A stretch of DNA of 64,000 nt. Source: Neelides folsomi (taxonomy: Eukaryota; Arthropoda; Collembola; Neelipleona; Neelidae). This document shows, piece by piece, positions 15,401-26,800 of this stretch (position 1 is its first letter; every line of letters starts with the position of its first letter). Under the pieces are notes generated by a model that was given only the letters and a program-made list of their open reading frames with translations, ran no database searches and was not told the origin of the DNA. The stretch covers positions 93,413 through 157,412 of the forward strand of contig JAQGBZ010000134.1 of the NCBI GenBank assembly GCA_034687125.1. The letters run 5' to 3'. Both the position numbers and the translations under genes were made by a program.

Positions 15401-18041
15401 AAATCAAGAAATCCAATTTCGCTTTTTTGTCAAAAAATAAAGATTTAAATACATATTGATCTAGGTTGGGCCTTGGGTGTCTTCCCTGAGCCAAGATTAA
15501 CATTATACTATGGGCAAAACAAGGATCAAACGTAAGGTTTTTTTTATTAAAACTTCACTTTGCGATTTCATAAAATAAGATTGACATGCATTCGTTTTGA
15601 TATAAAAATCAAACTCGGTTTTTTATTGTAAAATACCAGTAGAAAATATTGGAATAATAAATAAACTGTCCTATACTGCTATTCTTGAATAAGTCGCAAG
15701 TCACAATATATCACTATAATCTTAATAAGTGTAATGCATATTTTATAAATATTAAAGAAAAATATGGTAAAATTTGCTTACTATTGAATAAGTTTAAATA
15801 ATGAATTTTTATATTGAATAAATAAAATCTGAGATTTTCGAGATCTAAGCCATCGACCCTTTTGAGGGACAATCATGTTGAGTTGGATGAAAAGCAAATA
15901 ATCTATCTGATGATAAGATATATTGAAGTCTTTTGTTATGATATCCCCTTGTCAGGGGCTAAATAGTAATAAATCTACTTTTCCTCTTGCGAAATAAATA
16001 TTCTCGTGAGATAGAAGGATGAGTGAAAGGAGGGCGAAGAAAGGAAAACAAGGATGTTATTAAGCGAGCCTTCGAGTGCTCCCCTGATGTCTCATTCAAG
16101 CCTGCCCTCCTCAGCTCACCCAGGAAGAAATTCTATTGAGAGAAAAGACTCCAAGGGGAAAATAAATGTCAGGCTGTCAATCAGGGAAGTTTCACCATTC
16201 ACTCACTCCATAGCCAATTCCCCCAACTCGGAGGCCACCCGTGAGATGAGATGGATATCTAGTAGAATAAGAGACATTTACTTTACTTTTAGTTGTTTTT
16301 ATCATGACTCTGAGGGCAGTCGGGCTTGAAGTAATTCAAGGAGGCAGTGGAGGAGCTCTTACGCGACAAAATGAAAAGAGGAATATCGAGGGGCGGACCC
16401 CTGTTGAAGGAAGAGGACAAGGCCGAAACTTCTAGATTGTCTAACTTGGTGCAAACAAAAGAAACTGCAAAACTTTTGTCACCAGATTAATAAAATGGGT
16501 AGGAGATGGAGAAACTAGAGACCCTCGTATTCAAACTTGGGAACGCAATGAGCCAATCGTGAATATCATATCTATACTCTCAGATCAAGGACCATTGTAA
16601 GGCCTTTGTGGGGTTGGTGAGCTTGAACTCGGAACTGGGAATTAAATTAAGACCAGAGTGGGAGAGGAGTAAAATCCAATGCTCGTAAATGGAGGAATTA
16701 CATAAACGGAGACCTCTCACCTAATTATAACGACTCAAGGGGATAGGAATGGAATTGATGGTGACAAAGTTGAGGGATCAAGACTCTTCAGTCCGCTTAT
16801 TAAACTTTCTCATGCATAATATTTTATGATTATATAGATGACAATTTTACAGTTGGTATCAATAATACACAAGTGCTTTATTAAACGAAGTTTAAATGTG
16901 TGAAACGTGTGTTAATAATATTAAAGTAATCGAGTTTAATTTTGACAATAAAATGTTTCCCAGAGAAGGAAACCCATATGTCGTTTACCTCATATTGGCT
17001 CGGGCTAAAATACTTCTCATGAAATTTCACAGTCCGTTCTCAAGTTTATAACTAAAGGTTCATTCAATTTTGGGATAATGAGGATGACGATAAAGTTAAG
17101 GGCAGAGTTTCTGAGGACATTTCTAAAGTAAAGATCAACTAGCCAACTCCAGAGTTGGAAATCTAATAAGTCGAGGACTTGACGACAAGTTTCTCACTCC
17201 AAGAGTTTATTCTCTCTAATGAATAATGATATCTTATTCTCAATTCTAAATCCCTAGACTTGACGATCTCGTTGTTGAGAAGAATTGGAACGAAAGCACA
17301 TTCACCTTCGACATCAAAGTGCACAAAGTGATGGAAGATTCCAATATCTCAATCTCTTCCCCCATCGACTGTGAGCTGAGCATTATCAACACACAATACT
17401 CGATTAGGAGAACTATTTTCTATGAGCCAGGTAAACAGCTTCATTTCTTTCCTAAACAGTAATTACACCTTAACGAGATGGAAGTTGATTCATTAAATAA
17501 CTAATTTTCCTAATTGATTATGAAACCATTTCTACATCTCACCTTTGTGTGTTTCAGGATCATTGGCCCTCAGACACGGAATTGGTAAGCTTTGCACATT
17601 CCCTCCCTTTCTAATTAATTAATACTGGAGCATTGTGTGTGTTTGAACCCAGTGAATCTTTTGTATCATATAACTAGGAATGTTATAAGGAAAACCAATG
17701 GGTTTTCATTATGAAACGCAATTCCGTCACTATATTTCTTCCATATTGGATTAACTCATTTGCTCAAATAAGCCTAATATTGTTTTATATTAGAGTAAGG
17801 GGAAAGTAATTTCATTGTGCTTATTCTCCACTCACTATGATCTAATGCTCATCATCATCTCACTCTTTATTGATTTTACTTAGGGAGTGGAGCGGAGTCT
17901 TTTGTTTCTCCAACTTCTACGTTTCGTCTCTTCCTGACCATGAGTGTGATGATGATTCCTCTAGTGATTCGAACCACTGAATCTTTTCCGATGAGAATTG
18001 GAGCAGGAAGTCTCGTCTTTCCATATGCTGGAGCTTTGTAG
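6475..18041 (+). CDS. Two-Ig-domain cell-surface protein, 5' end missing
   Basis: Exons are 6475-6772, 6970-7040, 15321-15386, 15465-15531, 17258-17430, 17558-17584 and 17884-18041 (TAG). All junctions keep frame across GT-AG introns. The first two exons encode a V-type Ig domain: the B-strand Cys lies in VTLDCDYSL, the Trp in VVKWFFN, and the F-strand motif SGEYLCKVS crosses the first junction. The next exons encode a second Ig-like region with Cys in VNISCWALG and PIDCELSI. The protein ends with a hydrophobic stretch (FRLFLTMSVMMIPLVI) about 30 residues from the stop, which fits a transmembrane segment or a GPI-anchor signal. The role is probably cell adhesion or recognition at the surface, by analogy with arthropod Ig proteins of similar layout. 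The first exon starts in phase 1, so at least one upstream exon with the signal peptide is missing. I do not recognise an exact orthologue. Confidence 0.8.
7041..15320 (+). other. Large 8.3-kb intron of the Ig-domain gene
   Basis: It is bounded by a GTAAGT donor at 7041 and a TTATTTCAG acceptor ending at 15320, joining phase 1 ends. No coding exon or clear transposon is seen inside. Composition is uneven: roughly 8350-10860 and 12700-14800 are visibly GC-richer and low in simple AT runs compared with the rest of the window. Such patches may hold regulatory elements, but nothing specific is recognised. Confidence 0.6.
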
Positions 18042-18889
18042 AATGGCAATCATTGAAGATCATCTCCACTTTTCTCAAGCTAGAGTTAAATGCGCGAGAA
18101 AAAATCCCCCAAACCTTATTCAAGTAAAAAAATTCAATACATTAATGGAAAACAACAATGCTGTAGAATTAAAACACCGACCTACAGATACAATCAAACT
18201 GCAAAACTTGGTTTTCTCTATTTGTTCGCTCTCCCTTCTTTCCATTCCTCCTTCCTCGTCAATTCAAGAAAGAAGCCAAATGCTCAGACTGATCGATCCT
18301 AATCTCAATGGCTAGTCAAAACTCTGTACTTGTTAATTAAACTCGAGATGTCCTACACATTTGCTAAACGTGCATATTACCACATTACTGTGTTTAGTAT
18401 GTGACGTGCGGATCGTCTCCCTACCTTTTGATTAAGCCCGTTTCATGCGAATCAATTGACGCTCGAAAAGTATTACCCGTGTTACCAATTTACAGATTCA
18501 ATGCTAAAGTGCGTGTTACATACATACTTATATTTAATGACTAGTTAAAAAAATAACTTGCAACATTAACTGGACCGATGTCACCAATGAAGCAGACGAT
18601 GCTTCAATTTATGATTATACCGTAATTAACGAAAATTACCTTTCAAATTGTTATATTCACAATAAGTAGCATTAAAGAGCTATATTGGAATTAAATTCCA
18701 TGAAACCTAAGTATAAATAAGATAATGTGTATGTTTAAATAATTAGTTAAAATATTTAAATTGATAATTGAAAAATATAGCGTAATATAAATTTAATGAA
18801 ACGAGATGTTGTAAGAAAAAATACACAATGTAAATACATCAATAAATTCATACTTAAATGTTCAATATTACCAATATAGCACAAAATAT

Positions 18890-19030
18890 ATATTCTCGGT
18901 CCAAGAACGAGCTGGACTTCGCGGGTGCCATTTTAAAAAATTAATTAATTTAGCTTGCTTTAGCGATGAATTCGCTACAGCAATCGCTACAGCTCGTTCG
19001 TGGAATCGTGGACAGTGGACAGAGAATACA
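18890..19030. repeat. Imperfect inverted repeat, about 140 bp
   Basis: The left arm near 18890-18914 reads TATTCTCGGTCC followed by AAGAACGAGCTG. On the right, CAGCTCGTTCGTGG (18990-19003) and TGGACAGAGAATACA (19015-19030) form its near complement with a short insertion. The centre is GC-richer than the flanks and contains two copies of a GCGAT..TCGCTACAG motif. It could be a small inverted-repeat transposon relic; no target duplication was identified. Confidence 0.45.
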
Positions 19031-20812
19031 TATTTATGTTGAATAGTTTGAAAATAAGTAAATTTTGTACTTTTAATTTTATCTTTACTTTTTTGGATAA
19101 TGAATAATTAAAAAATTAATTTGTTATTACAATTAAAATTCAATGCTTTTACTTGGTATATTTGGTTAAGAGATAATGCATATAATATTTAATATGAAAC
19201 GCTATTCCACTTTCCGCATTAGGTACAATATACATTAAATTATATATTTATGGTATATTATAAAGTAAAATATTTAAGTTGACACTTTTACTATAATAAT
19301 TAATAATGTTGTGTTTCTACTAAATCATGCTTTTCAAATTGTTAAAGATTTTAGTAAAAATCGGAATTTTTTAATTTTTAATAAATATAATTATTTTTAA
19401 TTGCAGATTAAATATTTTAAATTTCACACATTTATTGTAATTATTTAAGTTATTAATAATCTTACAATAAATTAGGGTTTTAGAATATTCTACTTTAGCT
19501 GTATAAATGACATTTATATAGTACTTTTGTAGAATTTATGCTAATCAAATATGCAATAATTTACAACTTTTAAATAACTTTCAATTGCGTTTTGCATGTT
19601 TATTTTCTTACAATTATCATAAACAGTGTATTCTTTTTTGTACTCAAATAAGAGATCAACAACTACTTAAATGTGTGTAATACTATTTATTACAATAGAC
19701 TAATTAATGAGAATATTAAATATACAAAATACATTGAATTAAGCCTTCGTTGAAGTACAGTAATTCTAATTTAAAGCGAAATAAACCATGTTTTAAAGCA
19801 CATACCATATACAAGAAATAATATTCACTTTTCGTAATACACTATACATGAAATTTTAAAATGCTTTTATTTTACAAACAGTGAACAGCTACTTATCATT
19901 AATTAAAGCATTTCAATCGGCATTTTTACATTATGGATTTACGGAATAATGTATACTAATAATTCATGAGTAATGTAATGTCTAATAGAATATTGTAGTA
20001 TTAGTATTACGGTTATTTTATAGATCTTACCAATTAATACTAAAACTTTAATAAAATTTTATAACTGCTAATTAGTCATAATTAAAATAAGGTTTATTTA
20101 ATAAATGCGTTGTTAGTAAATAACCAGTAAATAATATTGTCACTTATTTAAATCTTGAAATGCGTAAACACTGTAAACAGTATACATACCTACATACAAT
20201 AGTGTACATGCATACATATTATTATATGATAAGTAAATCAGTAAACATAATACATCGGTTGTAATTTTCAAGTGGACGTATAAAATCGATCGATATTGTA
20301 AAATAAAAGATTTTCAAAATAATTTTACAATCTGAATTTACTTAATACAGCATAGCATTCTATAAGTATGAGTGATACAGTATGCAAACAAATAACATAT
20401 TTTTATAAGTTTCTTCATTACTTTTCATATAAACCTATAATTATATTTCTAAACAATTAAATTTATGTATTATATTATAATAGGTAGTAATTTTACCTTA
20501 TAGATAATTACTATCTATTATCTATATAATGAAAGCATTACAATGTCACAAAATTATCAATGTTTACATTAAGTAAGCATTTTAACATTAACACAAAATA
20601 TTTTAAACAATTGTTTAAAACTTAACAGCTTCTAAAAGGCATTCTTTTACAATTGAGGGCAATGCCCTTTTTCATTTTATGCTAGTATTTAGTACTTATA
20701 TAATTGCAGATTGCAGATGTTTAATACAAGTAAAAATAATGTTACGTTAATTATTAAATTAATTGATAGGATTTCTCTCATGTATTTGTTCATTACAACT
20801 TATAAATAACTT

Positions 20813-20818
20813 TTTATT
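20813..20818 (-). terminator. Candidate polyadenylation signal of stomatin gene
   Basis: AATAAA on the minus strand (TTTATT on the plus strand) lies about 75 nt beyond the TGA of the stomatin gene. In such AT-rich DNA the hexamer occurs often by chance, so position is the main support. Confidence 0.4.
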
Positions 20819-20892
20819 TAAGAATTTAATAGCAATTTGGGCTTAGAAAGAGATATTTGAGAAGCATCAATCGTCGGTTGAGAAAATAATGG

Positions 20893-23870
20893 TCAATCTC
20901 TATCTTTATCCCTATAATTCTTGAAGCCATTCATGAAGCCAAGGATCAAATCCTACAAAAGAATCATCCCCATTATAACATAAACGTTTATAAATGATTT
21001 AAAAGGATTAAATTCGGGTTCTTACAATCGGGAGCGGAAATACAATCGTGGAGTTTTTCTCGGCAGAAATTGTATTGAGGGTCTATGGAGAAAGGAAACT
21101 TGTTTTAGTGAAAAATTCATGCTCATCAAATATTTAAAGTCAATATAGATTGGGCATATACAGGAAGGGGGAAATGCATGCGTGGCTGATGGGGGAATCG
21201 GAAGTTTTGGGCGGATCAGAAATTTCCTCCTTTTACGATCCATTCTTTCCTTACCTTTCTTCTCCCAGGGCTTTGCCCACTTCCCTCAATTCCTTTTACC
21301 GGCTCGAATCTTATTACAAATCACTCAAATACCTGAAGATATCGGAGCTGAAGCGCCGCAGGAGATTCTGACATCACATCCGATGCTTCCTTAAGAGCTC
21401 GAGAAGCTTTTTGCTCTCCTTCGGCCGCGATTACTTTGGCCCTCGCTTCCCTGGACGCTTCCGCTTCAGCAGCCATAGCCCTTTGGAGCTGTACTGGAAG
21501 CCTGACGTCCTTACTGCGTGATAAGAACGAGATATTTTTATGAGAAACGGCTTTCGAGAATGGATCTTAATATTTCACTTTCTCTCTGGTTTATTGGCAG
21601 CAGGGAAGCCATTAAGTTAATAGGAGGCTCGAAGGAGGAATTTTAGAATTACATTTCAACTCGCTCCACTTTGATGCCCCATTGTTCAGTTGCGACGTCA
21701 AGAGAGCTCTGGAATAAATTATGAAAAGAAATTTATTGCTTATGCCCACAAAGTCATGATCTTTCGATCCATTTTAAATTTAATCCGCTTATTCAAATAA
21801 TCCATTCTATAGAAAAACCAAATATTGAATCGAAGCTAAATGGTCTATCAGTAATATGTACCGATTGTTAGACAATGCTTGTTAAAGATATTGTGTATTG
21901 TTTATACTTAATATTCTTAATATCATGAAATGTCAATATTTGTTCAATTTAATCGTTAAAAGTAAAACATTTTCAAGGAGTTTCGAATAAAAAGTAACTT
22001 AATTATCACAACATCGCACGTATCAAATAATTAATTATTTAATGTCAAATGTCACTCAATGTCATAATATCCACGGCATCAATGAGTTTTCTTTGATTAA
22101 CAAAGCACAATATTTTCAGAATGGTTTGAATCATCACGAAAGAGAAAGATAAATGCTCGCAGGCCATTAAATATTTACACTATCAAAATGAGATCTTCCC
22201 ATTATCCTTATGAAATTTCAAAAATTTTTCTCTACTTTGCCAGTGTAAAAGTTATCATAAATGATGAATCAGCAATAAAAAAAGTATTACCTGCATTGAT
22301 GCGCTGATTCCTTCTCTCTCACCGAGAATTTCGTGCAAATTCTTTGTTCCCAAAATATTTCTCAGAGTTGTTTGAGCAAGGAGGCGTGTACTATGATGGG
22401 CATTTGAGACATTGGCTATTGAAACAATTGGATTGACGACTCGATAATATACCACCGCATCAACACTAACTGTAACGCTGTCTCGAGTCAGAACCTATTT
22501 GAGTGAAAAGTGAATAACTCAACAAAAATGGAAGAAGTGCACCAAAAATAAATTAGTAATTAAATTAAATAATTTTTTGAAAATTATGATTGATTAAACA
22601 TAAAATATTAATAAAAACAAATTAAATATTTACTTCTTGAGGAGGGACATCAAATACACTAGTACGTAGATCAACTTTAGTGTAGCTCTCAATGCAAGGG
22701 AGAACAAAGAAAATTCCTCTGGAGCCTCCCGATTGGAGTCTTCCAAGTCTGAAGATAACAGCCCTGCGGATGCAATTAAATGAAATGAAAACTTTTTGTT
22801 TATTTAATTTTATGATTTAAACACTGACAAAGTGAGAGTATGCTCCATACCTTTCGTATTCTTGGACAACCTGAAATAACAGAATCCATTATTAGAATCT
22901 AAATTGCTCTGAGCTTTTTGGTGGCGAATCAACATATCACAATGAAAATTCTTAAATAATAAATTAGTTCTTTTGATAATTAAAATGGGCAAAATTGTGA
23001 GATATTTTCTATTTATCTTTAAATAAGTTTTATGCTTGGAATATTTTTAATGACGACAGTGACATATCCTATGTAGTAGTGTTCATCTTCAAGGGTCCCT
23101 TACTGTTGTACTTTTACAACTTAGGTATTTTACATAAGGGCTCTTTAAAGGGGATAGACAATAAAATTTAAATAGGTCAACTGTTGGAATACCTACTTGA
23201 TTACCTAATTGAGTAATATACTAAATGTATATGAAAATAATGGCATTTACAAATTAATGTAATATCTGTAAATAATCTGATATGTCAAGCGCTATCCTAC
23301 TAGAGCTACATAATATGTAGTACCATATACCAATACATAAATAATCATGTCACGGATACTTTCCTAATACCTATCTACCTACCTGTGTTTATTTGCAATG
23401 TACAACTTACTGGTTACTTACAAGAGTCGCATACAGTGCTATTTTTATTGATTAAATGATATTTATGATTTTACTTGCCTTAAAACAGAAGAAAAGAGAA
23501 AATGGAAAAGTGATAACGACGATAAACCAGGAAAGAGCTGTGATAATAACGCCAATTATTCCAGATCCCAGATCATTTTCATCTGCTATAAGAAAAATCA
23601 AGGCATTAATTCAGATTAATACAAATATTATTCAACTAAAAATATTTAGCCATTTTAAATTTTAATTATAAATACAAAAACATTTATGCAATCATTTTAT
23701 TTAAATAGCTACTCAATTCAACTTTAACCAATTATAATTAAATAATAAAGTTATTCAATAAATTAACCAGCAGAATTTCCAAGTTCCATTATGTATCCAT
23801 GTTGAGTGGGCGATCTTGTTGGAATTGGAACAATTTGACTACCGTTAGGATGTGAATCCATAATGCTCAT
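20893..23870 (-). CDS. STOM: Stomatin / MEC-2-type band 7 membrane protein
   Basis: Nine coding exons on the minus strand: 23768-23870, 23479-23585, 22851-22870, 22634-22763, 22291-22494, 21653-21708, 21333-21513, 21026-21082 and 20893-20952. They total 918 nt, or 305 residues, with every phase consistent. A short cytosolic N terminus is followed by one hydrophobic hairpin (about residues 44-69) with the family Pro in TFPFSL (residue 62). Then comes [16 protein letters not shown], the start of the SPFH/band 7 domain, which continues through [10 protein letters not shown] and [16 protein letters not shown]. The C-terminal part holds the Ala/Glu-rich coiled coil ([16 protein letters not shown]), LQLRYLQ and FPLPI. 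The protein binds the inner face of the plasma membrane, forms oligomers and, in known family members, modulates ion channels. Exon 3 is only 20 nt, and the intron before it uses a GC-AG pair. Two in-frame ATGs (codons 1 and 4) could both serve as start. Whether it is orthologous to MEC-2 or to another stomatin paralogue is not settled. Confidence 0.95.
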
Positions 23871-26800
23871 TTATCTAAATATGTCACTTTCAAAAAAGAC
23901 ACTCAAGAACTCTTCATTGTTAAGTATTTCTCGGTTTAGTAGGTTGGTTTGAGCACGTCTTGAACACAAGCAAATTTATTAAAACAAAATTTATTCTTAT
24001 AATTTCGTGGAATATAGAAAACAGTGAAACTAATATATTTTGCGAGTTGCATGTTCGACGTTCAACAAGCAACTCCAACCTACTTTTCAAGGACTATAAA
24101 TTTTCGATTGAAGTATCAATTGACGATATTGCTTATTCAAAAATAATATCTTGGTCTTTCTCACAATATGCACTCTAATGAGCTCAAATGAATGTTTCAA
24201 CGTCTCAAGAATTTGGAATTGAATATTTCAGTTCATTAGATAAAAGTTTTGTGAAAGACAGTGAAAGGTAGGCAAACAAGGTTAGTATATGCAACGATGC
24301 GCAATTCTTACGTGTATTCGAAAATGAACGAAAGCATTGATGTATACAACATTGCATGTAGAAAGAAAGAATATTTTAATAATAGAGAAGCAATACAAGC
24401 TTATTGTACCCTTTGAATAATAACCTATTGGGCAATACTTTATTATTGTGTCTTATAACAAAACCATTTTAATATAAAAATGAAAGAATATTGAACAATA
24501 TACATCAAGCATTAGCATAATGCTTGATTAGGTGACGAAAAAGAAGCTCTCACCTTCTCTTAAGGAAAACCATTTACAAGATGAGGAATAATAAGGCTCT
24601 ATATATTCAGTCAATATAGGGAAAAGCATTAGCGACCCACACAGGCACAATAAATGTGGTGTACAAACAATAGACAACTCACACAGGTAGAGTTATTGGA
24701 TAGAAAAAGATCAATACTTTCCCTTCCTTTCTATTTTAAGAGAAACTGCTATAAGGTGGGCAAAATATATTACTTAGGACATAATAGAGGGATAAGGGGG
24801 AAATTTATAGATAAAATATATATTAAACAACTTGTTATAAAACTATCGAATTTTATTGTGAGAATACTTTATTTGATATCAGTATGATGCTTATGTTTAT
24901 AATGGGCTATTAAACATATCTCAAATCCATGTAGGTAATAAGTTTGTTTGGCTTTGTTGATGGTTCTTTTAAGCTTCGGATAAAACTACTTCTGTCCAAC
25001 AACTCTCCTTCAAAAGAACCATCCGAGGTATCCTGCATGCATTAATTTTTTATGATCTTCTATTTCATCAAATATTTAACGGTGCTTAACGACCTTTTCT
25101 TGAATCGAAACGAATCGTGACACAATTCGCATAACTTTTATCAGCAAGTAAATGTTGAATGAATAAGTATTAAACGATAAAAGTAGCTATTAAGACTATT
25201 ATTTTACGTAGTATTATGTAAAAGTCTTTATGAGTTTTGAATATATCTCCATTTAATTGGAATAATATTGAGATATCAAAATTAATTGAAAAGTGTTTAT
25301 ACAACAAGACGATGTAAAACATTACAATATTTAAGTACATATTTGCCTGCTGTACCAGTACAAATGAAATTAATTACATGGTATTATTATTACAAAAATA
25401 TGTGTTAGGTAGGTATGCACAAAGCAAATTATACATACATTTATAGAGAAAATTAATTAGAATTTTTATAATATTTAGGAATATTATTCACTGTTTACTA
25501 TTTATGCACAAGAATACACATGCTATAAAATAGTTTTATTCTACACAAATTAATTGTAGATATACTTTTCTTTATATAAATTCTTTTTTGCTTTTGAACC
25601 ATTCAAATATCATGTAAGTTTATTGGCAAATATTGATTTGATTGATTCAGTAAAAGGAAATTAATGGATAATAAATGAATAATAAACTTAAAGTACAGAT
25701 ATTTACAAGAAAAAATAGTTGAGAATACAAATAATTGTAGTTTAATTTGTATGCATCAATTTCTGAGATCATTTACGTTAAAACTTTAAGCGTTTTATTA
25801 TTACCAGCAACGGTTTAAAGAGTTATAAATATGTTACTTTTTTATTTACTCATCCATGAATGCATTTTATATGAGTCATTCTTGTTTCTACCCCTTTCAG
25901 CAAAGAACTTCATATCACCTCTCGTGACAAATGCTTCTTTTTTCTTTGCCAATTTATTTACACGAGCTAATAGAGTGTCCTAAATTTAGCATTCATTACG
26001 AAGCCGTTAAATCCTAACAACCTTCAGTGCTGCTTTCTCATTATTATTCGGTAATGCTCTCTTCTCAATCTTCGTTTCCTGGCAAGACTTTGAAAAGTCA
26101 ATGTAAATATTCCCCCTCAACATCGAATTCACATTTGCATACATATACCATACATAGGTATGACCCTTAGGCCCCCTTTGTCTATTTATTGTTATGGGGT
26201 CTTAATTACTCCATACATTATTGTTTTAATGGTCAATATACACCAAGGCATTCCACTCTAGCTCCTACAATATGTTTCTGGCTCAATATTTAAAAAAAAT
26301 TCAAATACGTTATTTGTTCAGATTTGATTGATTAAAGTACTTTCCGAATTAATATTAATCAAAAGTTCTTCAAAACTCTTGTAAACCGTCGCAAAGTTGT
26401 TGATTTTTAAAACTTCTACCTCCTATAGCTCAGAATATATCGCTCTATTCATATAAGTTTATATATACATTTTAAGGAAAATCAAATTTTATATCCCATT
26501 TCCGATTAAAGTCTGTGTTAATTAAATATTAACGATAATTAACAATTCGGGTCAATTTTGGGACTTTTAATTATTAGTCTACTTCATTTCACGTGTCCAA
26601 GGACCCATAGTTGTATAAGTAATTATTGAAAATATTAAATAAGTGCTCTGGTGCGGGCTTTTGCCAATTTAATACATTTGGTTACTAAACTAACCTGCCC
26701 CGTTTGAGCATTTTTTAATATTTTTTAATAGTTTAACCATGGAATGGACACATGTGATAAATATGGTTTCCACGAATATTGGGGCTTAGACAAGCATTAA

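Larger units (their letters stand above)
18042..20892. other. AT-rich intergenic spacer
   Basis: It lies between the 3' ends of the Ig-domain gene (+) and the stomatin gene (-), so it is a convergent intergenic region. It is extremely AT-rich with no convincing exon. The only structure noticed is an imperfect inverted repeat around 18890-19030, listed separately. Confidence 0.7.
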
